DNA of 32,678 bases from Flavobacteriales bacterium (GCA_020848295.1 JADLAI010000219.1:1-32678), one strand, 5' to 3'; positions 16,059-24,199 are shown, numbered from the stretch's first letter. Translations and numbers: made by a program. The notes: a model not told the origin generated them from the letters alone.

Positions 16059-17741
16059 TCATGTGGTGCGGAGTTGGTTGAAGTGGTCGCGGAGCACTTG
16101 CGGAGAGGTCCGCGCATCCGTGGTGATGTGAAGAACGGCTGGTCTGTCATGCACCGCGTACAGCTTGTCGATGCCTGCTTCCAATGAAGCCTGCTCGCTC
16201 GCATGGTAGTAGGGCAGGTCGAAGCTCTTCACCAGTTGTTCGATGCTGCGGCCATGGGGCGCCTCGAACCATTGGAGGAGGTCCGGATCCTTGTCCGGGC
16301 CTTCGATGAAACGGAAGATATTGCCGCCGCCGTTGTCGATCACGATCACCTTCAGGGATGGGGGGATGTGGTCGTTCCAGAAGGCGTTGCTGTCGTAGCA
16401 GAACGCGGTGTCGCCAGTGATCAGCGTGGTGGTCCGCTTCGTGGCGAAGGCGGCGCCCACCGCCGTGCTCGTGCATCCATCGATGCCGCTGGTGCCGCGG
16501 TTCCCGAACCAACGGATCCCACGCACCCGGTCGAAAAGTTGCGCATAACGCGCTGGTGTGCTGTTGGCCAAATGAACATCGGTGCCACCCGGTATCCGGT
16601 CGTTCAACGTATGGAATACGGTAAGGTCGCAGAATGGTGCGGCGGCGATCAGGCGGTTGTGCTTGCCGCGCGTGCTCTCATCCATCATCTTCCACGCTTC
16701 GCCATAGAAACTCTCGTTGGGCTGTACGCCCTGAACGATCTGTGCGAAGAAGATCTCCGGGCTCACGGCGATGTCGTGCGTAAGGCTCTGGTAGGTGTCA
16801 TGATGACGCTGCCCCGCATCCACGTTCCAGTGCTGGGCTGGTCGCCATTTGCGCAACAGGGTCTTGATGCGTTTGCTCACCACCGCCCCGCCGAAGGTGA
16901 TCAGCAGGTCGGGTCGCAGGTCGTTCTCGTTCCTCCCGCTCACCCCCTCGATCACACGATCGATGCAGGTGATGAATGCGGATTCGTCCAGGTTGGTCGT
17001 GGCCTCGGTATGCACGGTCACCTGTGGTAGCGCAGCGAACTGGACGAGCTGCTTCCGCATGCCTTCGCTCCACACGCCCTGGCCCGCGAGCACCATCACC
17101 CGCTTGCACGCGGAAAGTTGCCCGATCAACCAGCGGGCGTGGTCCGGTAGTATGAAGGATTCGGTCATCACCGGTGCGATGAAACGCGAAGCCTCGACGG
17201 CCTCGGTGGTGCCGTATAACGGCTCAGCGAACGGTACGTTCACATGCACCGGACCGGGAACGGGAAGCAGGGTGCTGTCGATCGCATCATTGATCAAGCG
17301 TCCGCAATGCCATCGCGCCAGTTCATCGGTCAGGATACGCGGCAGTTGCACACTCAGTTTCATGTGCAACGCGAGCACCCCCTGCTGCCGGATCGCCTGG
17401 CCCTCGCCTTGGTCCACCCATTCCTCCGGTCGGTCCGCCGTGATCACCAGTAAGGGGATGCGCTGGTAGAAAGCCTCGGCTATGGCTGGGCCGTAATTCA
17501 GCACCGCGCTGCCACTGGTACAGATCAAGGCCACCGGCGCGTGCAGTTGCTGGGCCATGCCCATGGCGAAGAAGGCCGCACTGCGTTCATCGATCACGCG
17601 CAGGCATTCGATGCCTTCCTGCTTGTTGAAGGCGATCACCAGTGGCGCACTGCGACTGCCGGGGCTGATCACAGCGTACTTGATGCCTTTCGCGGCGCAG
17701 AGCCGGGCCAGTTCCGAAGCGGCGAAGTGGTTGCTCGTCAT
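16059..17741 (-). CDS. menD: 2-succinyl-5-enolpyruvyl-6-hydroxy-3-cyclohexene-1-carboxylate synthase
   Basis: This 560-residue ThDP enzyme joins isochorismate and 2-oxoglutarate. The N-terminal PYR domain has YAVISPGSRSAPLVIAF and RVIDERSAAFFAMGMAQ with the cofactor-activating glutamate. The C-terminal PP domain has WFGNRGTSGIDGCTSTAVGAAF, then TGDTAFCYDSNAFW and IVIDNGGGNIFRFIEG, the GD...N stretch that binds Mg and diphosphate. Length and motif order match MenD. It begins three bases after the menF stop, so the two are probably translationally linked. Confidence 0.96.
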   Translation of the reverse strand: MTSNHFAASELARLCAAKGIKYAVISPGSRSAPLVIAFNKQEGIECLRVIDERSAAFFAMGMAQQLHAPVALICTSGSAVLNYGPAIAEAFYQRIPLLVITADRPEEWVDQGEGQAIRQQGVLALHMKLSVQLPRILTDELARWHCGRLINDAIDSTLLPVPGPVHVNVPFAEPLYGTTEAVEASRFIAPVMTESFILPDHARWLIGQLSACKRVMVLAGQGVWSEGMRKQLVQFAALPQVTVHTEATTNLDESAFITCIDRVIEGVSGRNENDLRPDLLITFGGAVVSKRIKTLLRKWRPAQHWNVDAGQRHHDTYQSLTHDIAVSPEIFFAQIVQGVQPNESFYGEAWKMMDESTRGKHNRLIAAAPFCDLTVFHTLNDRIPGGTDVHLANSTPARYAQLFDRVRGIRWFGNRGTSGIDGCTSTAVGAAFATKRTTTLITGDTAFCYDSNAFWNDHIPPSLKVIVIDNGGGNIFRFIEGPDKDPDLLQWFEAPHGRSIEQLVKSFDLPYYHASEQASLEAGIDKLYAVHDRPAVLHITTDARTSPQVLRDHFNQLRTT

Positions 17742-17744
17742 CGA

Positions 17745-18851
17745 TCAAGCCGGTTTCGGATCGCGGATGAGCAGCCGCCAGCTGTCGGCCTTGTGTTCGG
17801 TCTCCGTCCATTCCTGCGATGGAACGGAGCCGGCGGTGATGCCCGCGCCCACCCGCAATTCGGCATGATCGCGGAATACCTGCAGGCAACGGATGTTCAC
17901 GAAGAGTTCCATTCGTCCGTCGGCGCTCCACGGCCCCCAGAAACCGGCATACAGCTCGCGGTCGCGGTCCTCCATGGTCGCGATCCGGGCCGTGGCATGT
18001 TCCCGTGGGATGCCACAGACCGCAGGTGTTGGATGGATGGTGGACACGAGTTCCGCGATGGCACGCCCATCCACGTTCGCGGTGATACGCGTACACAGGT
18101 GTGCCACCGGACCTGCGGTCAGAACCTCAGGGCCTTCCACATGGATCGTTCGGGCCCCCAGGTCGATCATCGATCCGACGATGCTTTTGGTGACCACGCG
18201 TTGTTCGTGCAACTCCTTGTCGGTCCAACCGGTGGCATCCATCGGCGCCTTATCCGCATGCATGGTACCGGCAAGAGCGTCCACTCGCACATGGTCATTC
18301 TCGGCGAGGATGAGCCGTTCGGGTGTGGCGCCCAACCAGAGGCCATGGTCCGGTGTGGAGACCAGTGCGACAAAAGCATCCGGGCGGTGTTCCACGGCCT
18401 CGACGAAAAGCCGGGGGGCTTGGTCCCTGCCTACATCCATACGGATCGTTCGGGACAGCACGACCTTCTCCATGGCCCCGTTCGCACATTCCTGTCGGAT
18501 CCGGTCCACGGCATCCTCATACGCGGCCTGTGTGGTTCCAGGTCGGTCGTGATCGGGGGCAGGGGTGGTGGTGCCGATGCACTCCAACAGCCGGTGCCAA
18601 TGCGGTTCGGCATCGCCGAAGGTCAATTCCACATCGGATCGGATCAAGGCGGTACGTTCGATCGGGCGGAAAGGTGCGATCAGGAATACATCGTTCAGTT
18701 CCCACCATAGCCCGCTCTCGCAGTGGTCGAGTTCGGGGGTCTGTTGCGCCCAAAGCGTCACCTGGCCACCGGGCACACGGAAAGCGGCGAACGTGATGCG
18801 TTCCTCGATACAGTGGCGTAAGGCCTGTCGCAGTGCGGGGACTGAGCTCAC
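17745..18851 (-). CDS. menF: isochorismate synthase
   Basis: The 368-residue protein carries the chorismate-binding domain of the MenF/EntC group and should convert chorismate to isochorismate. Visible landmarks are MEKVVLSRTIRM, LWLGATPERL, DALAGTM, HPTPAVCGIPREHA, YAGFWGP and the end VGAGITAGSVPSQEW with the metal-binding glutamates. The start is GTG at 18851, whose TGA overlap (GTGA) with the thioesterase stop supports it. There is no pyruvate-lyase-type partner, and the place ahead of menD fits menaquinone rather than siderophore synthesis. Confidence 0.93.
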   Translation of the reverse strand: MSSVPALRQALRHCIEERITFAAFRVPGGQVTLWAQQTPELDHCESGLWWELNDVFLIAPFRPIERTALIRSDVELTFGDAEPHWHRLLECIGTTTPAPDHDRPGTTQAAYEDAVDRIRQECANGAMEKVVLSRTIRMDVGRDQAPRLFVEAVEHRPDAFVALVSTPDHGLWLGATPERLILAENDHVRVDALAGTMHADKAPMDATGWTDKELHEQRVVTKSIVGSMIDLGARTIHVEGPEVLTAGPVAHLCTRITANVDGRAIAELVSTIHPTPAVCGIPREHATARIATMEDRDRELYAGFWGPWSADGRMELFVNIRCLQVFRDHAELRVGAGITAGSVPSQEWTETEHKADSWRLLIRDPKPA

Positions 18852-19267
18852 CGGCGTTCGATGATCATGTTCGTGAGTCGGCAGATGGCAACGAGCCGCC
18901 CGGCTTCGTCATGGACCCTGATGTCCCACACATGCGTTCTCTGGCCTTGGTGTACCAGTTCGCCCGTGGCGATCACACGGCCTTCCTGCACGCCGCGGAG
19001 GTGGTTCGCAGTTATCTCCATCCCCACCGGGGCGTGGGTGCTCAGGTCGATCAGCATGGCACTACCCATGCTGCCCAAGGTCTCGGCCAGGGCGGCGGTG
19101 GCGCCACCATGCAGCAGCCCCATGGCCTGGTGGGTCCTGTGGTCCACGGGCATGCTCGCTTGCAGTCGCCCCTGTGGGTCCACGCCGAAGTGCATGTCCA
19201 AGTGCTCCACCAGTGTACCGGCTTTCATGGCGGTGGCCGCCTCGGCATGTTGAGGTGTGAAATGCAT
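18848..19267 (-). CDS. menI: hotdog-fold thioesterase, probable 1,4-dihydroxy-2-naphthoyl-CoA thioesterase
   Basis: This 139-residue PaaI-like hotdog protein has LHGGATAALAETLGSMGSAM with the catalytic-type glutamate E62 after the HGG of residues 53-55, then VGMEITANHLRGVQEGRVIATG. As the first gene of a menaquinone operon, it most likely hydrolyses 1,4-dihydroxy-2-naphthoyl-CoA, the step between MenB and MenA. Phenylacetyl-CoA-type thioesterase activity is the fall-back. A frame can be opened by a TTG at 19288, but that codon lies inside the -7 box at 19286-19293, so the ATG at 19267 is preferred. Its stop overlaps the menF GTG. Confidence 0.85.
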   Translation of the reverse strand: MHFTPQHAEAATAMKAGTLVEHLDMHFGVDPQGRLQASMPVDHRTHQAMGLLHGGATAALAETLGSMGSAMLIDLSTHAPVGMEITANHLRGVQEGRVIATGELVHQGQRTHVWDIRVHDEAGRLVAICRLTNMIIERR

Positions 19268-19285
19268 CCTTCTTTTGCGGGGGAC

Positions 19286-19293
19286 CAAAGGTA
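19286..19293 (-). promoter_or_regulatory. -7 box of the menaquinone operon
   Basis: On the reverse strand TACCTTTG matches TAnnTTTG exactly and ends 18 bases before the menI ATG. It is the only strong box found at the head of the operon, and fixes the menI start at 19267. Confidence 0.6.
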
Positions 19294-19302
19294 GCCGTGG
19301 GC

Positions 19303-19310
19303 CATCTTTG
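19303..19310 (+). promoter_or_regulatory. -7 box of the response regulator gene
   Basis: CATCTTTG has one mismatch to TAnnTTTG and ends five bases before the ATG at 19316, so the message would be almost leaderless. A TTTTG (19273-19277) upstream could be the -33 element, though the 25-base spacing is long. Confidence 0.5.
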
Positions 19311-19315
19311 CGGAA

Positions 19316-20020
19316 ATGGAAGGGAACGCCACCGGACCACGCCTGCTCCTTGTGGAGGACGAGGAGGCCTTGCGTTCGACCCTGCGCCTCAATTTCGAGA
19401 TGGAGGGATATGATGTGACCACCGTGGCGACCGGCCCGGACGCGCTACAGCGTTTACGGGGTGCGCATTATGATGTGGTGGTCATGGATGTCATGCTTCC
19501 GGGAATGGACGGGTTCACGGTGGTGGAGACCGTCCGGCTGGAAGGCAACGCCACGCCGGTCCTGTTCCTTACGGCGCGTACGGGCTCGGTGGACCGGATC
19601 CGGGGCCTCAAGACCGGGGAGGACCACCTGGGCAAACCCTTCGAGTTGGAAGAATTGCTGCTGCGGGTGGCCAAACTGGCCGATCGCTCGGCGGGCCGGA
19701 CGGCTGGTACGGTCCTGACCTCCTATGCGTTCGGGGGCAATGAGGTCGATTTTCAGCGTTACGAGGTGAAGGGGCAGGCAGGCTTGATCAAGGAGTTGAG
19801 CCAGAGGGAGATGATGCTCTTGCGGCTGCTCATCGAGCGCGAGGGCGAGGTGGTCTCGCGTGAGGAGATCCTCCAGAAGGTCTGGGGCTATAATGTGTTC
19901 CCGACCACCCGGACGGTGGATAATTTCATCGTCGGTTTCAGGAAGTATTTCGAGCCTGAGCCCCGGGATCCCAGGCACTTTCACTCGATCAGGGGGGTGG
20001 GCTACAAGTTCACCAGGTGA
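19316..20020 (+). CDS. OmpR/PhoB-type response regulator, no kinase nearby
   Basis: The 234-residue protein has a receiver domain (about 8-120) with acidic pocket E14/D15, phospho-acceptor D58 (VVVMDVMLPGMDG), T86 (FLTAR) and K107 (GKPF), and a C-terminal winged helix (about 138-234) ending FHSIRGVGYKFTR, typical for DNA binding by OmpR-family regulators. All key residues are kept, but the beta4-alpha4 loop reads GLKTGEDHLGKPF, one residue shorter than the usual GLxxGADDYLxKPF. No histidine kinase gene is in the window. It diverges from the menaquinone operon over 48 bases. The target genes are unknown. Confidence 0.92.
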   Translation: MEGNATGPRLLLVEDEEALRSTLRLNFEMEGYDVTTVATGPDALQRLRGAHYDVVVMDVMLPGMDGFTVVETVRLEGNATPVLFLTARTGSVDRIRGLKTGEDHLGKPFELEELLLRVAKLADRSAGRTAGTVLTSYAFGGNEVDFQRYEVKGQAGLIKELSQREMMLLRLLIEREGEVVSREEILQKVWGYNVFPTTRTVDNFIVGFRKYFEPEPRDPRHFHSIRGVGYKFTR

Positions 20021-20129
20021 TTTTTTTCCATCGGGCTGGCAACCCTTTTCCCTCGGCCTCGTCATATGGTCAGAAAGGTCAGTCTTCCTGGCCTGTTCTG
20101 GTTCCATTATTCCTTGCAGGTTTACCGCG

Positions 20130-20165
20130 CAGGGGTCCCGCATAGGGGCCCCTGTTCGGTTTTTG
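20130..20165 (+). terminator. intrinsic terminator after the response regulator
   Basis: A ten-pair stem (20130-20139 with 20145-20154, one T-G wobble) and a GCATA loop are followed by TTCGG and a run of five T. It lies 110 bases past the regulator stop and before the promoter of the next gene. Confidence 0.6.
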
Positions 20166-20183
20166 GCTATCGGGACCGATCGC

Positions 20184-20214
20184 TTGCGTTCCTTCGGACA
20201 TCGGATTATCTTGC
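20184..20214 (+). promoter_or_regulatory. probable promoter of the T9SS protein at 20281
   Basis: A -33 type TTG (20184-20186) is followed after 20 bases by TATCTTGC (20207-20214), a degenerate form of TAnnTTTG. The transcript would have a leader of about 60 bases, longer than for other genes here. Confidence 0.4.
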
Positions 20215-20280
20215 GGCCTCCGAAAGGTCGTCGCTGCCCGTATCCAGGTGTGTCGTGCCGATCGGAAAAATCAACCAACC

Positions 20281-21054
20281 ATGATCCGCACATTCCGCAA
20301 GACCGCACTTTCCGCATTGCTATTGGCCGCTTCCGGGTGGGCCACTGCTCAACAGAACGTCGATATCGGGCTGTACCAGAACGATGGGGTGCTGGAGGTC
20401 AAGGTGCGTCCCGAGGCTGATTTCTCCGGGATCTTCTCTTCCATGGTCTTCACCATTCGTTGGGACTCGAATTCAAGCGCCAGCTTGGGTGCGAGCACAC
20501 AGGATGAGGCCGTGGCGAATTACATGGGCGTGGAGCGGTCCGGGAATATCCGCGAACAGGGCGGTTTCCGCTACGCGGTGTACGCGGGCTTCGGCATGCG
20601 ATCCCTGAGCAATGCCGGTGCGAACTGGCAGGCAGGCCAGGAGTACACGGTGCTGCGGATCCCCGTTACGGGCCAGGGCGAATTCGAACTGGTGAACGAT
20701 GCTTACACGGCCGATCGCCAGAACAATGGGAACTATTACGTTTCATTGGGCGGAACGGACCGTACCGGGATCATTTACAAGGGCCTGGCACCCGCATCCG
20801 AGGATGGCAGTGTGCTGATCCAGCCCAACCCGAACAACGGTCGTTTCACCCTCAGCTTCGCGAACAGCACGAAGTCGGATGTCACCGTGGAGGTCATCAA
20901 CAGCATCGGGCAAACGGTGTTCAACGAGACCGTGCGCGACCTGGAAGGCAACTACAAGCGGGAGATGGACCTCAGCACCATGGGTGCTGGTGCCTATTAC
21001 GTGAAGCTCAAGCGCAACGGCAACACCACCTCGCACAAAGTGGTCTACCGTTGA
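20281..21054 (+). CDS. secreted protein with cohesin-like domain and T9SS type A sorting domain
   Basis: This 257-residue protein starts with a signal peptide (about 1-24, ALLLAASGWATAQ). The middle (about 25-165) is beta-rich, with FSSMVFTIRWDSNSSASLG and NWQAGQEYTVLRIPV, a pattern that recalls cohesin-like folds in other Bacteroidota cell-surface proteins; this is a resemblance, not a firm call. The last 80 residues form a type A sorting domain: VLIQPNPNNGRFTLSF, then VEVINSIGQTVF and GAGAYYVKLKRNGNTTSHKVVYR. A frame opens at 20248, but ATG 20281 gives the proper signal peptide. It stands alone between two terminators, so it is probably a monocistronic unit. Function unknown. Confidence 0.85.
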   Translation: MIRTFRKTALSALLLAASGWATAQQNVDIGLYQNDGVLEVKVRPEADFSGIFSSMVFTIRWDSNSSASLGASTQDEAVANYMGVERSGNIREQGGFRYAVYAGFGMRSLSNAGANWQAGQEYTVLRIPVTGQGEFELVNDAYTADRQNNGNYYVSLGGTDRTGIIYKGLAPASEDGSVLIQPNPNNGRFTLSFANSTKSDVTVEVINSIGQTVFNETVRDLEGNYKREMDLSTMGAGAYYVKLKRNGNTTSHKVVYR

Positions 21055-21073
21055 TCGTACATCGCACTTAAAG

Positions 21074-21103
21074 GAAAGGAGGCTGCGGCCTCCTTTCTTT
21101 TTT
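21074..21103 (+). terminator. strong intrinsic terminator
   Basis: A perfect ten-pair stem (21074-21083 with 21088-21097) with a TGCG loop is followed by a run of six T. It begins 20 bases after the stop of the T9SS gene at 20281-21054. Confidence 0.88.
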
Positions 21104-21186
21104 GGCCGGTCCCATGTGTGTTCCCGGATCGGGATCGAGCATCATTTCTTGTTCTCCGATCACGGCGTCATCCTGGTCGTGAACGA

Positions 21187-23919
21187 TCAGGATACAAGGC
21201 CCACACACACCCTGCAATAGCGGCTCTGCTCACGATGCGCAAAGGGCGTATCGGGGTCGCACAACTCGTCCACCAAAGCGGTCAGCAATAGCTCGATCGC
21301 GGGTAGTTGCGACCGTTCGATGACTATCCCACCGCGCATGCTCAAGAACTCGCCATCGACCTGGGAGGGGCGTTGCAAGGGAAGGATGGCCGCACTTGCG
21401 GCATCCGCTTCCGGGTGTTGTTTCATGTAAGCGAAGAGGTACACCAGCAACTGCAGGGCATAGGTACGCTCCGGCGTGATGCACTCGCGGATGGGTTCGG
21501 CCAGGCGCAGGTCGCTGTCCTTCACCGCACCGGTCTTCACGTCGATGATCGTCAAGCGCCCGTCGCGCAGGTCCACACGGTCGCAGCGGCCCTTCAACAA
21601 CGCCCCATTGGGCAATACGGCCTGTACCTGAGCCTCCAGAGCGAGGATGCGCGTATGAACTTGCGCACAGCGTTGCTCCTCGGCGAGCAAATGGTCGGTG
21701 ATCGCCTTGGCCGCCATATCACTTCGTAGCCGGTAATGCCCGTGATCCAGGCTGGCTCCCGGTAGTTCCTTCACAAGTTCATCGCGTAGCACGGTATGTA
21801 CCTGGCGCACCGCCTCAGCGATGAACGGTGGGGTTAACTGCTGCCCGATGGATGGTGAGAGTAACTGCTGCAAGGTGCGGTGTACCGCATTGCCGAGCAC
21901 GTCACTGCCCAGCCGGCCATCCGCCGGGTCGTCCTGTTCGATCCCTACGATGTATTTGAAGTAGAAGTCCAATGGACAACGCAGCCAGGTGCTCAGGGCC
22001 GAAGGGGAGAGGCCGCGTTGGCAGAGGGCATGCAGCCGCGCCATGATCCCAGCGTCCTTGGGCACCACGATCGGTCGCATACCGCGTACGGCAACGGAAG
22101 CGGCTGTTCCCACGGCCACCAGTTCGGTATGCGACCGGCCTACCACCTCGTGTTCCCATTGCGCGATGAATCGGGATGGCTCGCCGGGTTCCTTCCCTTC
22201 CGCAGTGGTCAGCACCCATTCCACATCGGTGGCCAGGTGCATGGCGCGTTGGAAGTTGTAGGCGGTGATCGCTTCGGCATCGGCGGGCATGGGCAGGCCA
22301 TGGTGGCGGCGCAGGTCCAACGGGATCCAGGAGGCGGGCGGGTCGGTGCGCGGCAGGGTGCCTTCGTTCATGCCAACGAGGATGAGTCGCGCATGGTCCA
22401 AGGACCGCGTTTCGAGCAGGCCCATCACCTGCGCTCCCCGTAAGGGTTCACCGATGATCGAGAGCTTCTCTTCGCGCAGCAACCGTTCGCGTATGGTACG
22501 GTATGCGCGGAGCTCCAGCTGGGAGTGGCCGAACCTGCCGAGGAGCCGGTCAAGCCGCTGTTGCACACCGCGCGAATGGGCGAGTTGTGCTTGTACCATC
22601 GGGTCGTTCGGGGCCAAGACGCCCACCAGGTCGAAGAGCGCCTGGAGGCCATCCCCGATACCGGAGGGTTCACCCAGCATGTCGAATGCACGAAGCATCG
22701 CGGGCGTATGCAATGAACCGGACTTGCGGATCAGTTCGGATACGGCGGGTCGTTCGACATGGGTGTGCGGAATGGTGTTCATGCCACCGATGATCCGGTG
22801 CGTGGCCCCCTCCTCGTTCAAGAGCGGATGCATGAAGACCGCGAGCAGCGACCGGACGGGGATGTCCGGCCGACCTGCATGGGCATACAGGTCGAGATAG
22901 TGCTGCACGAGGCTGTGGACCGGCAGCATGGAGAGTGGGATGCCCATGGTCACGTTCACCGGTCCAAGCTCCTCGGGAATTCGTTGAAGCAGGGGAAGGA
23001 GCAGATCCTCCTGGGCAAGGACCACGGTCGTATCGGCTCTTTCATCCGGGGTCATGGCGGCGAGGCGTTGTGCGGTGTAAACCGCCTGGGCCAATGGGTT
23101 GGGTGTACTCACCTTGCGGATCCGCCGTGTCGTGTTCATGATCCCCGGCTGCGGCGGCAGTTCACCTTGTCCGAGGGTGGCGATCGAACGTCGCAGGTAG
23201 CGTCCGGCTTCCTGGCGTGGATCATCCAGGTAGAAGGGGTCGGCATCCCAGGCCACGCTTGCCCGGCCTTGGGCTTGGATCAGTTCGATCGTTCGGGTCG
23301 TTGCGGGGTCCAACGCGTTCAGACCGGCGAACCAGATGTGTGTCCAGGGCAAAATATCGGATCCGCCTGCCACACCCGCGGCCTTGCGTGCGACGAAGCC
23401 GGAGGTGCCCACGCGGTCCTTTTCCATGCGTGCGGTGAACGCACGGTGCAGGTCACCGGTGGCCCGCCATTCCTGGTTGGTCCGTTCCTGTAGGGGGCTC
23501 AGATCGCCCAGGCCGAAGCTCCATTCCTCCAGTTCATGGTACGCACGCAGGTCCTTGTAGAAACGGTCAAGGTCGATCAGGTGCGCATCCACTTCGCTCA
23601 GGTCGCGCAAGGTGGTCGGTGCCCATTCCAGGAAGCGGTCCAATGGCTCGGCCTGGGCACCCCGCAGTTCGCGGTAGGTATCGAAGAGTTGGAGCAGCAG
23701 TTCCATGGTGGTGCCCTGCTCCACGCCGGCGAGTTGCTGCAGGAAGGCTCCGATATCCAGGATCTCCGGGCTCCACAGTGGGCCTCCCTTGGCAAGGGCG
23801 AGATACCTTCGCAGATGCAGACCGGCCCGTTTGCCTGGCAACACCACCGCAATGGATCGTGGATCATCGGGGTGGCGTTGTAGAAGCAGTTCGGAAAGGC
23901 GGTCGAGGAAGGGGCGCAT
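21187..23919 (-). CDS. AddB-like PD-(D/E)XK nuclease of a recombination-repair complex
   Basis: The 910-residue protein starts with AIAVVLPGKRAGLHLRRYL-like sequence, a degenerate ATP-binding loop seen in inactive helicase halves of AddB type, followed by a long helical region. The C-terminal nuclease domain has GRCDRVDLRDG (D780) and LTIIDVKTGAV (D793, K795), the PD-(D/E)XK core. Four cysteines flank it as in AddB iron-sulfur nucleases: C648 (LRCPLDFYFKY), C887, C902 and C905. The partner would be the AddA/RecB-like helicase at 26863-29970 on the same strand. It begins at ATG 23919, divergent from the 82-residue gene. The job is double-strand-break end processing. Confidence 0.83.
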   Translation of the reverse strand: MRPFLDRLSELLLQRHPDDPRSIAVVLPGKRAGLHLRRYLALAKGGPLWSPEILDIGAFLQQLAGVEQGTTMELLLQLFDTYRELRGAQAEPLDRFLEWAPTTLRDLSEVDAHLIDLDRFYKDLRAYHELEEWSFGLGDLSPLQERTNQEWRATGDLHRAFTARMEKDRVGTSGFVARKAAGVAGGSDILPWTHIWFAGLNALDPATTRTIELIQAQGRASVAWDADPFYLDDPRQEAGRYLRRSIATLGQGELPPQPGIMNTTRRIRKVSTPNPLAQAVYTAQRLAAMTPDERADTTVVLAQEDLLLPLLQRIPEELGPVNVTMGIPLSMLPVHSLVQHYLDLYAHAGRPDIPVRSLLAVFMHPLLNEEGATHRIIGGMNTIPHTHVERPAVSELIRKSGSLHTPAMLRAFDMLGEPSGIGDGLQALFDLVGVLAPNDPMVQAQLAHSRGVQQRLDRLLGRFGHSQLELRAYRTIRERLLREEKLSIIGEPLRGAQVMGLLETRSLDHARLILVGMNEGTLPRTDPPASWIPLDLRRHHGLPMPADAEAITAYNFQRAMHLATDVEWVLTTAEGKEPGEPSRFIAQWEHEVVGRSHTELVAVGTAASVAVRGMRPIVVPKDAGIMARLHALCQRGLSPSALSTWLRCPLDFYFKYIVGIEQDDPADGRLGSDVLGNAVHRTLQQLLSPSIGQQLTPPFIAEAVRQVHTVLRDELVKELPGASLDHGHYRLRSDMAAKAITDHLLAEEQRCAQVHTRILALEAQVQAVLPNGALLKGRCDRVDLRDGRLTIIDVKTGAVKDSDLRLAEPIRECITPERTYALQLLVYLFAYMKQHPEADAASAAILPLQRPSQVDGEFLSMRGGIVIERSQLPAIELLLTALVDELCDPDTPFAHREQSRYCRVCVGLVS

Positions 23920-23928
23920 GGCAGCGCC

Positions 23929-23936
23929 GGAAGATA
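23929..23936 (-). promoter_or_regulatory. possible -7 box of the AddB-like gene
   Basis: TATCTTCC on the reverse strand keeps the TATCTT half of the consensus and ends nine bases before the ATG at 23919. It sits in the 31-base gap shared with the divergent gene at 23951. Confidence 0.3.
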
Positions 23937-23950
23937 ACTGGTAGGCGCAG

Positions 23951-24199
23951 ATGGATCCAGAGGCATATCCCGTATACCGTTGCCTGGTCGGCGGTGGCCA
24001 CTATTACCGGATCGATCGTCCCGATCACTTCGAGGAATTGCAGCGCATCGGATCGCGTTGGCTGTACCATGCGGTGGATGCCAAGGCCTATCCGGAACAA
24101 CTACGCGTACGGGAGATGCTGTCCTTGGATGGGCCCTACGACGTGCTTGATCCGCAGGAGTGGAGCCGCACCTTGGACCTGGCCAGGGCGTTGCGCTGA
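23951..24199 (+). CDS. small hypothetical protein, 82 residues
   Basis: I do not recognise a family. The product has no signal peptide or membrane segment and is rich in aromatic and charged residues (YPVYRCLVGGGHYYRIDRP near the start, DGPYDVLDPQEWSRTLDLARALR at the end). Third codon positions are GC-rich, as in the neighbours, which supports real coding. It starts 31 bases from the divergent AddB-like gene and ends 89 bases before the PKD protein, whose promoter lies in that gap, so it is likely its own unit. The YRCLVGGGHYYRID stretch suggests a small alpha/beta fold, but no function is proposed. Confidence 0.65.
   Translation: MDPEAYPVYRCLVGGGHYYRIDRPDHFEELQRIGSRWLYHAVDAKAYPEQLRVREMLSLDGPYDVLDPQEWSRTLDLARALR

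Noticed and set aside
20010-20028. TCACCAGGTGA followed by seven T at the response regulator stop, as a terminator
   Set aside because: The arms leave a loop of one base or, with a five-base loop, only three pairs, so the stem is too weak; the hairpin at 20130-20165 is better.
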